Positions 7,740 through 15,243 of a DNA stretch of 64,000 nucleotides are shown here, in pieces (the first letter of the stretch is position 1; every line of letters begins with the position of its first letter). The translations under genes and the position numbers were made by a program. This DNA is from an uncultured bacterium (GTDB lineage Bacteria > Cyanobacteriota > Vampirovibrionia > Gastranaerophilales > Gastranaerophilaceae), in NCBI GenBank assembly GCA_902761735.1, contig CACWLL010000011.1:1-64000 (forward strand), read 5' to 3'. The notes below the pieces were generated by a model. The model saw only the letters and a list, made by a program, of their open reading frames with translations. It was not told the origin of the DNA and made no database searches.

Positions 7740-10577
7740 TTATTTGTTCAACACGAATAAGCTACAGATATCATCTAAGCTGCTTCCAACACTCCAACCG
7801 CCAAACGCATCAACATAAACATCTGTTTCATCAGGAATTTTTCCAAATAAACTTATATCAAAGTTATAACAATTCAAATATGTATCCGGCACATCATTAT
7901 AATTAACCCCCATTAAAATAGGAATATCTTCTTTACCTGTAACTGATTTAGCTATATTTTCGGCATATTTTGTAATTGCCGCCAATAAATTTTCACCGTT
8001 CTCATTCGATAGCTTTACGGAATTGTTTATTTCCACATTATCTATAACAAGAGAAATTTTATCGGATTTATTATCTTTTACAAAATAACATAAAGCGTTA
8101 CCAACGATACAACCTGATTTATTATCTTTTATTTCAATCATATTCAACGCTGAATGTAATAAATATGCCGGCATGCTGCAACCGTTTGCCTTTCCTATTC
8201 CGACACAACACGTTGAATAATTACCCTGAAATAAATCTTTTTGAGGGATTCTATCCCACATTTTTATTGTCCAATCAATATCACTTGCAACTTTATTCTC
8301 TTTTATTGATTCTATATCATCTATTCTTTGTTTTAAGTGTTCGAGAATTGTCAATGTTTTTTGGGCTGTTAACTTTCGTTTAGGATTTTCTATATTTGCA
8401 TTTGCCCTGGACCACACACTGTCTAATTGTCCAATCGTGTGTTCTATTAGTGCTTTTAGTATTTTCTTATTTGTATAACAATCTTCGGGCACACAAAATT
8501 TACCGTTTGTTATAAATTGAGATAAAACTTTTTCAACATGACCTTTTACAGGGGATTGCAACAACACATTTATATCTTCGTTCAATTGCTTTGATATTTG
8601 AACTAAATTGTCTTTATTTTTGTCACGAGTTTTAAATATAACATTATTTTTTTCTGAAGGACTTAACCACTCATTATAATTCATTTTTTTGCTTTTAAAT
8701 AGCATACGGGTTTCCGCATTTGCCTTACCCCATTCCATAGTTGACTTATGAATATATTTTTTGAAATCTTTTGACTTTGTTCCGATTATGACATCTGCAA
8801 ACAACCCTTCCGCATCATCATACTCAATTTGAGAAGGCAGTAAGTAAACATAATTCAAATCCCATATTGCCAAATTATCTTTTGGTATTTTCTCAATATC
8901 AGAATTTGAATATCCAACATTTTTCATAATATTGAGAAACAAATTCGCTTTTATATCGGATAAATCAAACCTTCCGGATTGCAATTTATCTTTAATATAA
9001 TTTGAATCAGCATTTATATCTTTATATGCTCTTATAACTTGTGGAATTTCAAGTTTCTGAGCCGGAGTCAAATTTTGCATCGGAGAATTACAAATTTCTT
9101 TTACCAAGCATAAATCTTTATAGTCAAGACTATCAAGAACTTCTTTGCAATAATTTTCAAAGGCTCTTATCCTGCGTCTTAGCAAAACATCCGTAGCTTC
9201 CTTACCAAAAATAATTAGCCCTAATTGAATATCAAAACGATATTCCTCAACAAATCGGCTAATATCACGCTTTACTTCATAGTAATCATCCAAATCTCCG
9301 TTTGCATATAATTCGGGTCTTGTTTTGATTTGCTTTATAACTTTATCGGCTTCTTCTTTCATCTCTTTCGGATTATTCATTGCGATAAATTTTGTAAACG
9401 AATTTGTAGCCTGAGAATACAAAAATTGGACATCTGAAAGTGGTAATCCGCCTTCATATAGTTTCCAAATAAACTCCTCCGTTAGTACGCTATTTACAGC
9501 AGAAACCCAAGAGCAAAGCTGCTTACCGTCCATAAAACCGGTTTGACCTTTGTCATATTTTTCCAGCATTTTCCTTGCAAAATCGATATTATATTTGTCA
9601 GTAACAGATAATAACTCACACGCAAATTCCATAGGGCTCATTTTGCCGGCATATCGCTTTGGAGTAGAAATTTCTGCGGTTTCCTTATTATATAAAAAAA
9701 GTTCTTCTGCAAAACTAACGTTGTCAGTAGTAATTTCAGGCAATAATGATTGGTACAATTCTTTATGAGAATCATTCGTTGCCTTTTCAAAAAGCGCTCT
9801 CATAAAGTCAATATTTTTTCTGTATAAATCTTTCGGCAACAATGGAATAATATTTTCAGGGAAATTAGCATCTTTTTCTGCATACAGTTTGCATATATAA
9901 CCAAATCCTGACAAGGCATCTCTATATAAACCGTCATTATTATATAGAATATAAGGGACTTCCGGTTTAGTAAAATCTCCATCTATCCCGTCATACAAAA
10001 ATTCAATTAATGGCATAGTTTTTTTATTTGCATATTGTGAAATAGTTGCAATTTCATAGGTGGTATATGAGTTCTCGTTTAAAAGTCTTTTTATAAAAGA
10101 AATATTATCTTTATTTACATTTGCCAAAATATCTTCTTCATACCTATAAAAATGGGAATCTCCCATGTCATCCAGTAATAACATTTTGGCTACATCGCTA
10201 TTTTCTTCATTTACCTCACCCAAACATAATAGCTTATAATAAAGTTCCTCATCACCATAAGAGCTCACGGTCTTTTTTAAATTTTCTAAACATCTTTCGG
10301 CTATGCCAATATTTTGTTGATTTATAGATTTAACGATTTTATCTGCATGCTCCTTTTTTAAAGCTGAGTACAATTTGCCTGAGATGTTACTTAACCTTGT
10401 ACGAAATTCGTCATCAGGTACTTCTTTTGCACAAAATGTCGGCTGATAATATATGTTTGGAAGCTGCGTAAGACATTTCACCCCTGAATTATCAGGTGTA
10501 TTGCCCTTGTTATTACTTTTATTTTTAGGAACATAGGGGTTTGATATATTTACAAAATTATTGAGTGTTACTTTCAA
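7740..10577 (-). CDS. Large protein of unknown function
   Basis: 945 residues from a TTG at 10577 with an AATGAGG RBS; an upstream ATG would add an unlikely hydrophobic stretch that lies in the leader. I do not recognise the family. After a polar N-terminus comes PTFCAKE, a variant of the (T/S)Fx(G/A) motif seen in other unknown proteins of this window. Residues about 60-560 are helical with repeat-like acidic segments resembling ankyrin- or TPR-like solenoids. The C-terminal 180 residues form a distinct domain (NYSTCCVGIG..NGCSMPAYLL, then GNALCYF and LVIDNVEI), which could be an acyltransferase or protease-like fold, but that is a guess. The gene is monocistronic and an unusually large orphan. 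Confidence 0.7.
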   Translation of the reverse strand: MKVTLNNFVNISNPYVPKNKSNNKGNTPDNSGVKCLTQLPNIYYQPTFCAKEVPDDEFRTRLSNISGKLYSALKKEHADKIVKSINQQNIGIAERCLENLKKTVSSYGDEELYYKLLCLGEVNEENSDVAKMLLLDDMGDSHFYRYEEDILANVNKDNISFIKRLLNENSYTTYEIATISQYANKKTMPLIEFLYDGIDGDFTKPEVPYILYNNDGLYRDALSGFGYICKLYAEKDANFPENIIPLLPKDLYRKNIDFMRALFEKATNDSHKELYQSLLPEITTDNVSFAEELFLYNKETAEISTPKRYAGKMSPMEFACELLSVTDKYNIDFARKMLEKYDKGQTGFMDGKQLCSWVSAVNSVLTEEFIWKLYEGGLPLSDVQFLYSQATNSFTKFIAMNNPKEMKEEADKVIKQIKTRPELYANGDLDDYYEVKRDISRFVEEYRFDIQLGLIIFGKEATDVLLRRRIRAFENYCKEVLDSLDYKDLCLVKEICNSPMQNLTPAQKLEIPQVIRAYKDINADSNYIKDKLQSGRFDLSDIKANLFLNIMKNVGYSNSDIEKIPKDNLAIWDLNYVYLLPSQIEYDDAEGLFADVIIGTKSKDFKKYIHKSTMEWGKANAETRMLFKSKKMNYNEWLSPSEKNNVIFKTRDKNKDNLVQISKQLNEDINVLLQSPVKGHVEKVLSQFITNGKFCVPEDCYTNKKILKALIEHTIGQLDSVWSRANANIENPKRKLTAQKTLTILEHLKQRIDDIESIKENKVASDIDWTIKMWDRIPQKDLFQGNYSTCCVGIGKANGCSMPAYLLHSALNMIEIKDNKSGCIVGNALCYFVKDNKSDKISLVIDNVEINNSVKLSNENGENLLAAITKYAENIAKSVTGKEDIPILMGVNYNDVPDTYLNCYNFDISLFGKIPDETDVYVDAFGGWSVGSSLDDICSLFVLNK

Positions 10578-10826
10578 AATCAAGGCCTCATTATGATTAT
10601 AGAAAAGCCAAACACAAATATATTTGCGTATTTGAAATTTTATGTAAACAAATGTAACGAAATAATTAATATATAGCAATTATATATTATTAAAATACTT
10701 TATATAAATGTAAGCAATAACGAATTAAAATACACGAGATTATAAACACAAAAATACTACACACTACTACCTACTACTACACACTAACCTTCTACACACA
10801 CGAGGAATCGTAAAAAAGATTCCAGG
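10578..10826. other. Intergenic leader/promoter zone with low-complexity tract
   Basis: AT-rich sequence carrying the presumed minus-strand promoter of the large unknown gene. At about 10756-10800 there is a low-complexity run built from ACTAC/ACACT units on the plus strand. A small hairpin (GGAATC 10804-10809 with GATTCC 10818-10823) precedes the terminator. No ORF here looks real. Confidence 0.5.
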
Positions 10827-10854
10827 CTCTATCTTCAGATAGAGTTTTTTTTTT
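10827..10854 (+). terminator. Rho-independent terminator, plus strand
   Basis: CTCTATC/GATAGAG stem with loop TTCA, followed by ten T residues. No plus-strand gene lies upstream (the neighbour is on the minus strand), so this terminator implies a short plus-strand transcript starting in 10680-10800, possibly a small RNA that ends here. Confidence 0.75.
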
Positions 10855-10861
10855 GCCCGCC

Positions 10862-11038
10862 GAGCAAAGGAATGAGCGTGCGAAAGTCGAACAAGTATAA
10901 ACGGAAACGTTCAGTTTTCGTTTTACTTGTGAGCGGTTCCGTTTATTGCGAGGCGGAAAGCCGAGCAAAAGAATGAGCCGTGCGAAAGTCGAACAAGTAC
11001 AAACGGAAACGTTCAGTTTTCGTTTTACTTGTGAGCGG
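10862..11038 (+). repeat. Two tandem copies of a ~75-bp dispersed repeat
   Basis: Copy 1 is at 10862-10936 and copy 2 at 10963-11038 (period 101 bp). Each starts GAGCAAA(G/A)GAATGAGC and contains GCGAAAGTCGAACAAGTA. The core GGAAACGTTCAGTTTTCGTT can fold (AACGGAAAC against GTTTTCGTT, one wobble pair), and the unit ends TTGTGAGCGG. The same unit, again as two tandem copies next to a terminator, occurs at 58002-58186 in the opposite orientation. Short ORFs across it are artefacts of the repeat. Confidence 0.85.
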
Positions 11039-11078
11039 AGCCTGAGGCACGACAAAAGATGCTTCGCTCGTTTAATGC

Positions 11079-11202
11079 GACGGATAATGTTGTATGTTTA
11101 TTATAGTGAGCGGTTTTCGCTTATTGCGAGGCGGAAAGCCGACGGATAATGTTGTATGTTTATTATAGTGAGCGGTTTTCGCTTATTGCGAGGCGGAAAG
11201 CC
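11079..11202 (+). repeat. Perfect 62-bp tandem duplication
   Basis: 11079-11140 and 11141-11202 are identical. The unit begins GACGGATAATGTTG and ends GAGGCGGAAAGCC. The end of the unit (TATTGCGAGGCGGAAAGCCGAGCAAA) shares its sequence with the spacer of the preceding repeat family at 10943-10968, so it is a derived piece of the same element. It lies downstream of the sigma factor gene; no ORF is credible. Confidence 0.85.
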
Positions 11203-11280
11203 GAGCAAATTTAACAAAGAATGAAATGGCGGAGTATTACCTCCGCATAATCAATATATAATAATGAGGATTAATATGCT

Positions 11281-12114
11281 TTATACTTCGGCAACAATAC
11301 TTGATTTCAACCTAGAAGAGCGTTTTTCCGCAAGGATATTTTTCAATTTCACAATAGCTTGAGCGTGCAACTGACAAACTCTTGATTCAGAAACATCAAT
11401 AGTAGCACCTATGTCTTTTAGGGTCATATTTTCCTGATAATAAAGAACCATTATAATACGTTCACGTTCAGGCAACATTTTTAACGCTCTTTCTAATTCT
11501 TTTTTTGTACTATCCTCTTCCGCTTTCTCTTGAGGATTTAGTTTTTTTGTATCCTGGATTGTATCAATAATTTCGACACTATCTTCACTGGCACCTTTTT
11601 TTTCATAAATAGAAGTAATTGTTGTATCTTCAGACATTATCTGATTTACCTTATCGACATCCATATCAAGATAATTTGCAATTTCAGTAGTCGTAGGGAT
11701 TCTACCCAACTCCTGCTTTAAAACTTCCTCAGCTTTTTTAATTTCTTTAATTTTTTGGCGAACACTACGAGGCAAAAAATCTTCTTCTCTAATTCTATCA
11801 ATAATAGCCCCACGGATTCTAATCAGGGCATAAGTCTCAAAACGTGTATTTTTTTGAATGGTATAACGTTCAATAGCACTAATCAATCCTTCAATACCGT
11901 AGCCGGCAATATCTTCAACTGAAATTGTTGCAGGTAAATTTACCCTAACTCTGCCCACAACAAATCTTACGAGATAAATGTATTGAACGATAAGGGTATC
12001 TCTTAAACTTTTATTGGATTTGTCTTTCAGATAGTTCATCCATAAAGATTCCAACTCTTCTGTTGATAATCTTTTTATATTATTATATGATGTAAAATCA
12101 AATAACTGATCCAT
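11281..12114 (-). CDS. fliA: RNA polymerase sigma factor, FliA/WhiG (sigma-28) family
   Basis: 277 residues. Region 2 is present (YIYLVRFVVGRVRVNLPATISVEDIAGYGIEGLISAIERY, then FETYALIRIRGAIIDRIREED), as is region 3 (RIPTTTEIANYLDM). Region 4 (LPERERIIMVLYYQENMTLKDIGATIDVSESRVCQLHAQA) carries the helix-turn-helix that reads the -35 element. Length and the LIxRIRGAIIDxxR signature fit the flagellar/sporulation sigma-28 group. No flagellar genes are in view, so its regulon here may be pili or cell-surface genes. The N-terminus reads MDQLFDFTSYNN. Confidence 0.9.
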   Translation of the reverse strand: MDQLFDFTSYNNIKRLSTEELESLWMNYLKDKSNKSLRDTLIVQYIYLVRFVVGRVRVNLPATISVEDIAGYGIEGLISAIERYTIQKNTRFETYALIRIRGAIIDRIREEDFLPRSVRQKIKEIKKAEEVLKQELGRIPTTTEIANYLDMDVDKVNQIMSEDTTITSIYEKKGASEDSVEIIDTIQDTKKLNPQEKAEEDSTKKELERALKMLPERERIIMVLYYQENMTLKDIGATIDVSESRVCQLHAQAIVKLKNILAEKRSSRLKSSIVAEV

Positions 12115-12236
12115 TATCCACCCAAGATTTTCTTTCCATATTCTATTCTATACAATTACCTAATATAGTCATCATATAAAAAGAGGAAAATATTCATGGG
12201 GGTTCATGTGTTGGTATGAGAGGATCATGGAAACCT

Positions 12237-12863
12237 TTACAATGACTGATGTTTACAATTTCCACAATTACTACAGCTTCCGGAGCAGGAATTATTTTTT
12301 GTTTTTTTATCAAATAAATCTTGAATAGCAAAAACTTCATTTGAAGAAAATTTATCAATTACAACCGGATATATTAAATTAGCCAAATTGTTTATACCCT
12401 GCTCAAATTCGTCAAAATGCATCATTTCAGAAATCACGAAAGGGTATTGCAAAATAATTTTTGGCATATGGCTATAGGAATGAGATAAAATTGTTATACC
12501 GCTAACTCTTACGCCATAGTTAAAAGCATCAATTACCGGATTTTTAGAATCATTGAAGGCGGGCAACAAAGATTTGAATAGCGTAAGAATTTTAAAATTT
12601 TCTGATAAGTAACAATTTATAGGTGCTTTATAATCATAAATTGCACATAAATCAAACTCATTAGATTTAAGATATCCTTCCACTTCTTCCTTTGGAAGAA
12701 AGACAAGGTTTATATTTTTAAAATTACTAAAGTATTCGTCTTTTAAAATTTCTTCGTCATCGAATATACAAGTAAGGTTTACATCATTATTCACGTAAAA
12801 ATATGATGCAACCGACTTGAAAAAAGCTGCATTTTCAGAACTTAATAAACAAATATTTCGCAT
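12237..12863 (-). CDS. PurN-like formyltransferase pseudoenzyme with Cys-rich tail
   Basis: 208 residues. The middle aligns with phosphoribosylglycinamide formyltransferase: KSLLPAF matches the SLLPAF of the catalytic loop, followed by an NYGVRVSGITI strand and an IILQYPFVI strand. The catalytic Asn and His of the family NIHPSLLP motif are replaced (KILTLFKSLLP), and the conserved Asp before the IIxQ strand is missing (SYSHMPKIILQ). The C-terminus carries the cluster CSGSCSNCGNCKH, likely metal-binding and not typical of PurN. It is probably not a working purine enzyme; a regulatory or metal-linked role is possible. It lies upstream of the sigma factor on the same strand. Confidence 0.55.
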   Translation of the reverse strand: MRNICLLSSENAAFFKSVASYFYVNNDVNLTCIFDDEEILKDEYFSNFKNINLVFLPKEEVEGYLKSNEFDLCAIYDYKAPINCYLSENFKILTLFKSLLPAFNDSKNPVIDAFNYGVRVSGITILSHSYSHMPKIILQYPFVISEMMHFDEFEQGINNLANLIYPVVIDKFSSNEVFAIQDLFDKKTKNNSCSGSCSNCGNCKHQSL

Positions 12864-13020
12864 ATATCCCCCTGTCAGGTTATAGAAGCCTACTCTGATG
12901 TTATTCTAGCATAATAAAACAATATTTCTACATCAAACGGATGATATATTTATAAAAAATTAAAGTTTTATATTTCATATACGAAACAAAAATATATAGA
13001 TTTATTATATGGAGCAGAAA

Positions 13021-14694
13021 ATGGCAGAACAAACATTGATACAACCGTTGATAACTTCAGAAAGCGGAGAAAAAAACCGACAGGCAAAAATGGCATTGGA
13101 ACAAGCGAGGTTATATCATGAACGATATTTAATCAGAAAGGATAATACCGACCTTCAAGATGCAATAACCAATTATATTGATGCGGTTAAATATGATCCG
13201 ACAATACCTGAAACATACTATCGACTTGCTTCATTAATGTGGGAGCAAGGACAAATAAGTGTTAACACAGCAATTGACCAATGTAAAACCGCAGTATCAT
13301 TAGCTCCAAACAATATGAATGCACATATGTATACAGGCTTCTTTATGCAAATGGCAGAGAACTATTCAGACGCCATAGATGAATTTAAGTCTGCAATCAA
13401 TAAAGGAAAATTAAAATCTGCCAGACCAAGATTAGTTCTTTCCCAGGCTATTTTACAAAAAATAAATAGCGAACAAGGCAGCTTCGGCGATTACATGAGC
13501 TTTTTATATTATTTTCTTTCCGGAAGCATCATGCTCGCTTGGGATAAACCATTACTAAATATGATGTACAAAAAAATGAGCGATGATTTTTCTGTATTTA
13601 CATATAATACGGTTGGAAATTTTTTAGAAAAATTCCACATGCCAAAGAAAGCAGAAAGCATCTATAAACAGGCAATAATCGGAACAAAGCACGCTCAACA
13701 TTTTTATAATAAAATTGGGGATTTGGCACTTAAAAATGACGAAATAGACTTATGCGTAGATTGTTACAGAAAAGTTTTAGAATCAAATCCGCTTAACAGA
13801 GAAGTTTTGGTGAAACTAGTAACAGTATTACAAAGCTATTTTCCTGAAAATACAGCCGAAACAATAGAATGTTACGAAAAGCTATTAGAGTTTGATGTAG
13901 ATACGGCAGCAATATACTACGAACTTGGTCATTTATACCTCAGAAAAGAGGATAAGATAAACTCTATAAGCGCATTCAAGCTTGCGTTGGAAAGAGATAC
14001 TAAAAACCCATATTACAATAACTCTTTGGCCTTTTCTTACGCAAAAGCCGAATTATACGATGACGCAATTGAGCACTATCAAAAAGCAATTGCACTGAAT
14101 CCTGATAACGAATGGACATCCATTGTTTGTCAGGCATTAGGTTCAATTTATGCAGAAGTACAAGGTAATGTTGAAGCGGCTATTGCTACTTATCAAGCAG
14201 GATTAATACTTGACCCGACAAATTACGATTTATACATTTCTTTAGGCGACACATATATGTCGGTATATGATTTGGATAACGCCATAAAAGCATATTGCGA
14301 TGCAATAATGGCAGACCCAACAAATTACAGAGGATATTCAAAAGCAGGAATTGCCTTATATGAAAAGGATTTTGTAGAAGAAGCATTGGTATCTTACCAC
14401 AAATCAATAGAATTAAATCCTGAAAACGCATTTGCTCAGAATAATTTAGGCATAGTTTATATGGATGGATTATTGGATGCGGAGGAAGCATTGGAATATT
14501 TTGAAGAAGCAATAAATATTGACCCGACATATACACTTGCATATTTCAATGCCGGACGAGCAAGTCAAAAAATGGGATTTACAAATGATGCCGCAAATTA
14601 CTATCAAATGGCACTGGATTTGAACAAAGAAACAGAAGAACTTGATGAAGAAGATATTAAAGAGCATTTAAGAAGTCTTTTTGAAGTGGAATAA
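13021..14694 (+). CDS. TPR-repeat protein
   Basis: 557 residues from the ATG at 13021, with GGAG nine bases upstream; an in-frame ATG at 13009 lies before that RBS. The protein is almost entirely tetratricopeptide repeats (for example AIEHYQKAIALNPDNEW, ALVSYHKSIELNPENAF and ALEYFEEAINIDPTYTL), perhaps a dozen units, ending in an acidic tail. No signal peptide or membrane segment is seen. TPR arrays are protein-protein adaptors; the partner is unknown. A second TPR protein (49812-51230) is of similar build. Confidence 0.85.
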   Translation: MAEQTLIQPLITSESGEKNRQAKMALEQARLYHERYLIRKDNTDLQDAITNYIDAVKYDPTIPETYYRLASLMWEQGQISVNTAIDQCKTAVSLAPNNMNAHMYTGFFMQMAENYSDAIDEFKSAINKGKLKSARPRLVLSQAILQKINSEQGSFGDYMSFLYYFLSGSIMLAWDKPLLNMMYKKMSDDFSVFTYNTVGNFLEKFHMPKKAESIYKQAIIGTKHAQHFYNKIGDLALKNDEIDLCVDCYRKVLESNPLNREVLVKLVTVLQSYFPENTAETIECYEKLLEFDVDTAAIYYELGHLYLRKEDKINSISAFKLALERDTKNPYYNNSLAFSYAKAELYDDAIEHYQKAIALNPDNEWTSIVCQALGSIYAEVQGNVEAAIATYQAGLILDPTNYDLYISLGDTYMSVYDLDNAIKAYCDAIMADPTNYRGYSKAGIALYEKDFVEEALVSYHKSIELNPENAFAQNNLGIVYMDGLLDAEEALEYFEEAINIDPTYTLAYFNAGRASQKMGFTNDAANYYQMALDLNKETEELDEEDIKEHLRSLFEVE

Positions 14695-14743
14695 ATTGAT
14701 TCTTTACTAAAGATATTATTTATGATAGGATGAGAGAGTAAAT

Positions 14744-14825
14744 GTCGACGTGACGGAATCGGTATACGTGCACGTTTGAGGGGCGTGTGGGGAAACCCGT
14801 GCGGGTTCAAGTCCCGCCGTCGACA
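14744..14825 (+). tRNA. tRNA-Leu(GAG)
   Basis: GTCGACG at 14744 pairs with CGTCGAC at 14818-14824; the discriminator base is A and CCA is not encoded. The anticodon stem CACGT/GCGTG encloses loop TTGAGGG, giving anticodon GAG. The long variable arm (TGGGGAAACCCG) is that of a class II leucine tRNA, and the T arm is GCGGG-TTCAAGT-CCCGC. A TATGAT box lies at 14721-14726. The last 18 bases serve as the attachment site of the downstream island. Confidence 0.95.
14808..14825 (+). repeat. attL: 18-bp direct repeat inside tRNA-Leu
   Basis: CAAGTCCCGCCGTCGACA, the T-arm and acceptor end of the tRNA, is identical to 30652-30669. The identity stops on both sides of the 18 bases. Confidence 0.85.
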
Positions 14826-14864
14826 ATTAAAAGAGGACAAGAAACAATCTTGTCCTCTTTTAAT
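14826..14864 (+). terminator. Terminator downstream of tRNA-Leu
   Basis: A perfect 16-bp inverted repeat (14826-14841 with 14849-14864; loop AAACAAT) with an A-rich left flank and a CTCTTTTAAT right end, usable in both directions. It starts directly after the tRNA, inside the island side of the attachment site. Confidence 0.85.
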
Positions 14865-15009
14865 GTTATGGTGAGGGCTTTAATCCGTCGAATGCGGGTT
14901 CAGAGGATATAGGTTTTCAGGACAGTTGTGATGGGAGTTTTATTGTGGATTTGCCTAATTTTAGGGCAATAGAGGCAAGTTTATAGTGTAGAGATTTACC
15001 GGACTATTC
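14865..15009. other. Left-end intergenic DNA of the island
   Basis: No gene seen. It contains a TGCGGGTTCA stretch at 14893-14902 that repeats ten bases of the tRNA T arm. The rest shows no clear structure. Confidence 0.4.
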
Positions 15010-15138
15010 TTGCACTTTTGTCATAATTTTTGCACTATTTTGCACCAAAAACCTGTCACCCTGAACTTGTATCAGGGTCTATTTTGCGTGGTGTTTGAAT
15101 TTTAGCGAGTGCAAATAATTGCAAAATAGTGCAAAAAT
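15010..15138. repeat. Inverted arrays of 10-bp-phased TGCAA motifs
   Basis: TGCAC (reverse of GTGCA) starts at 15011, 15031 and 15041. TGCAA starts at 15110, 15120 and 15130. Spacings are multiples of exactly 10 bp, one helical turn. The two groups are inverted relative to each other; TTTTTGCACTATTTTGCA and its reverse complement form a perfect 18-bp inverted repeat. Placed 105 bp before the transposase, they could be transposase or repressor sites, comparable in role to the Mu left-end/operator region. Confidence 0.65.
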
Positions 15139-15243
15139 AATTTATCTTACATTTTGATATGTGTCTTTTTGTCTCTGAGATTGAGATTTGGGACTTGATT
15201 TATTCCGAAAGGTGAGTGATGAATGTGTGTGAGGTAACTTTTT

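Noticed and set aside
10792-11055. Minus-strand ORF of 87 codons with an internal repeat (RSQVKRKLNVSV..)
   Set aside because: It is simply the translation of the dispersed DNA repeat. The same peptide appears across the repeats at 58 kb because the DNA is repeated, and no RBS or coding context supports it.
14885-14902. TGCGGGTTCA and CCGTCGA near the left end, resembling tRNA pieces
   Set aside because: Ten and seven bases in scrambled order are too short to call another attachment site or tRNA fragment.
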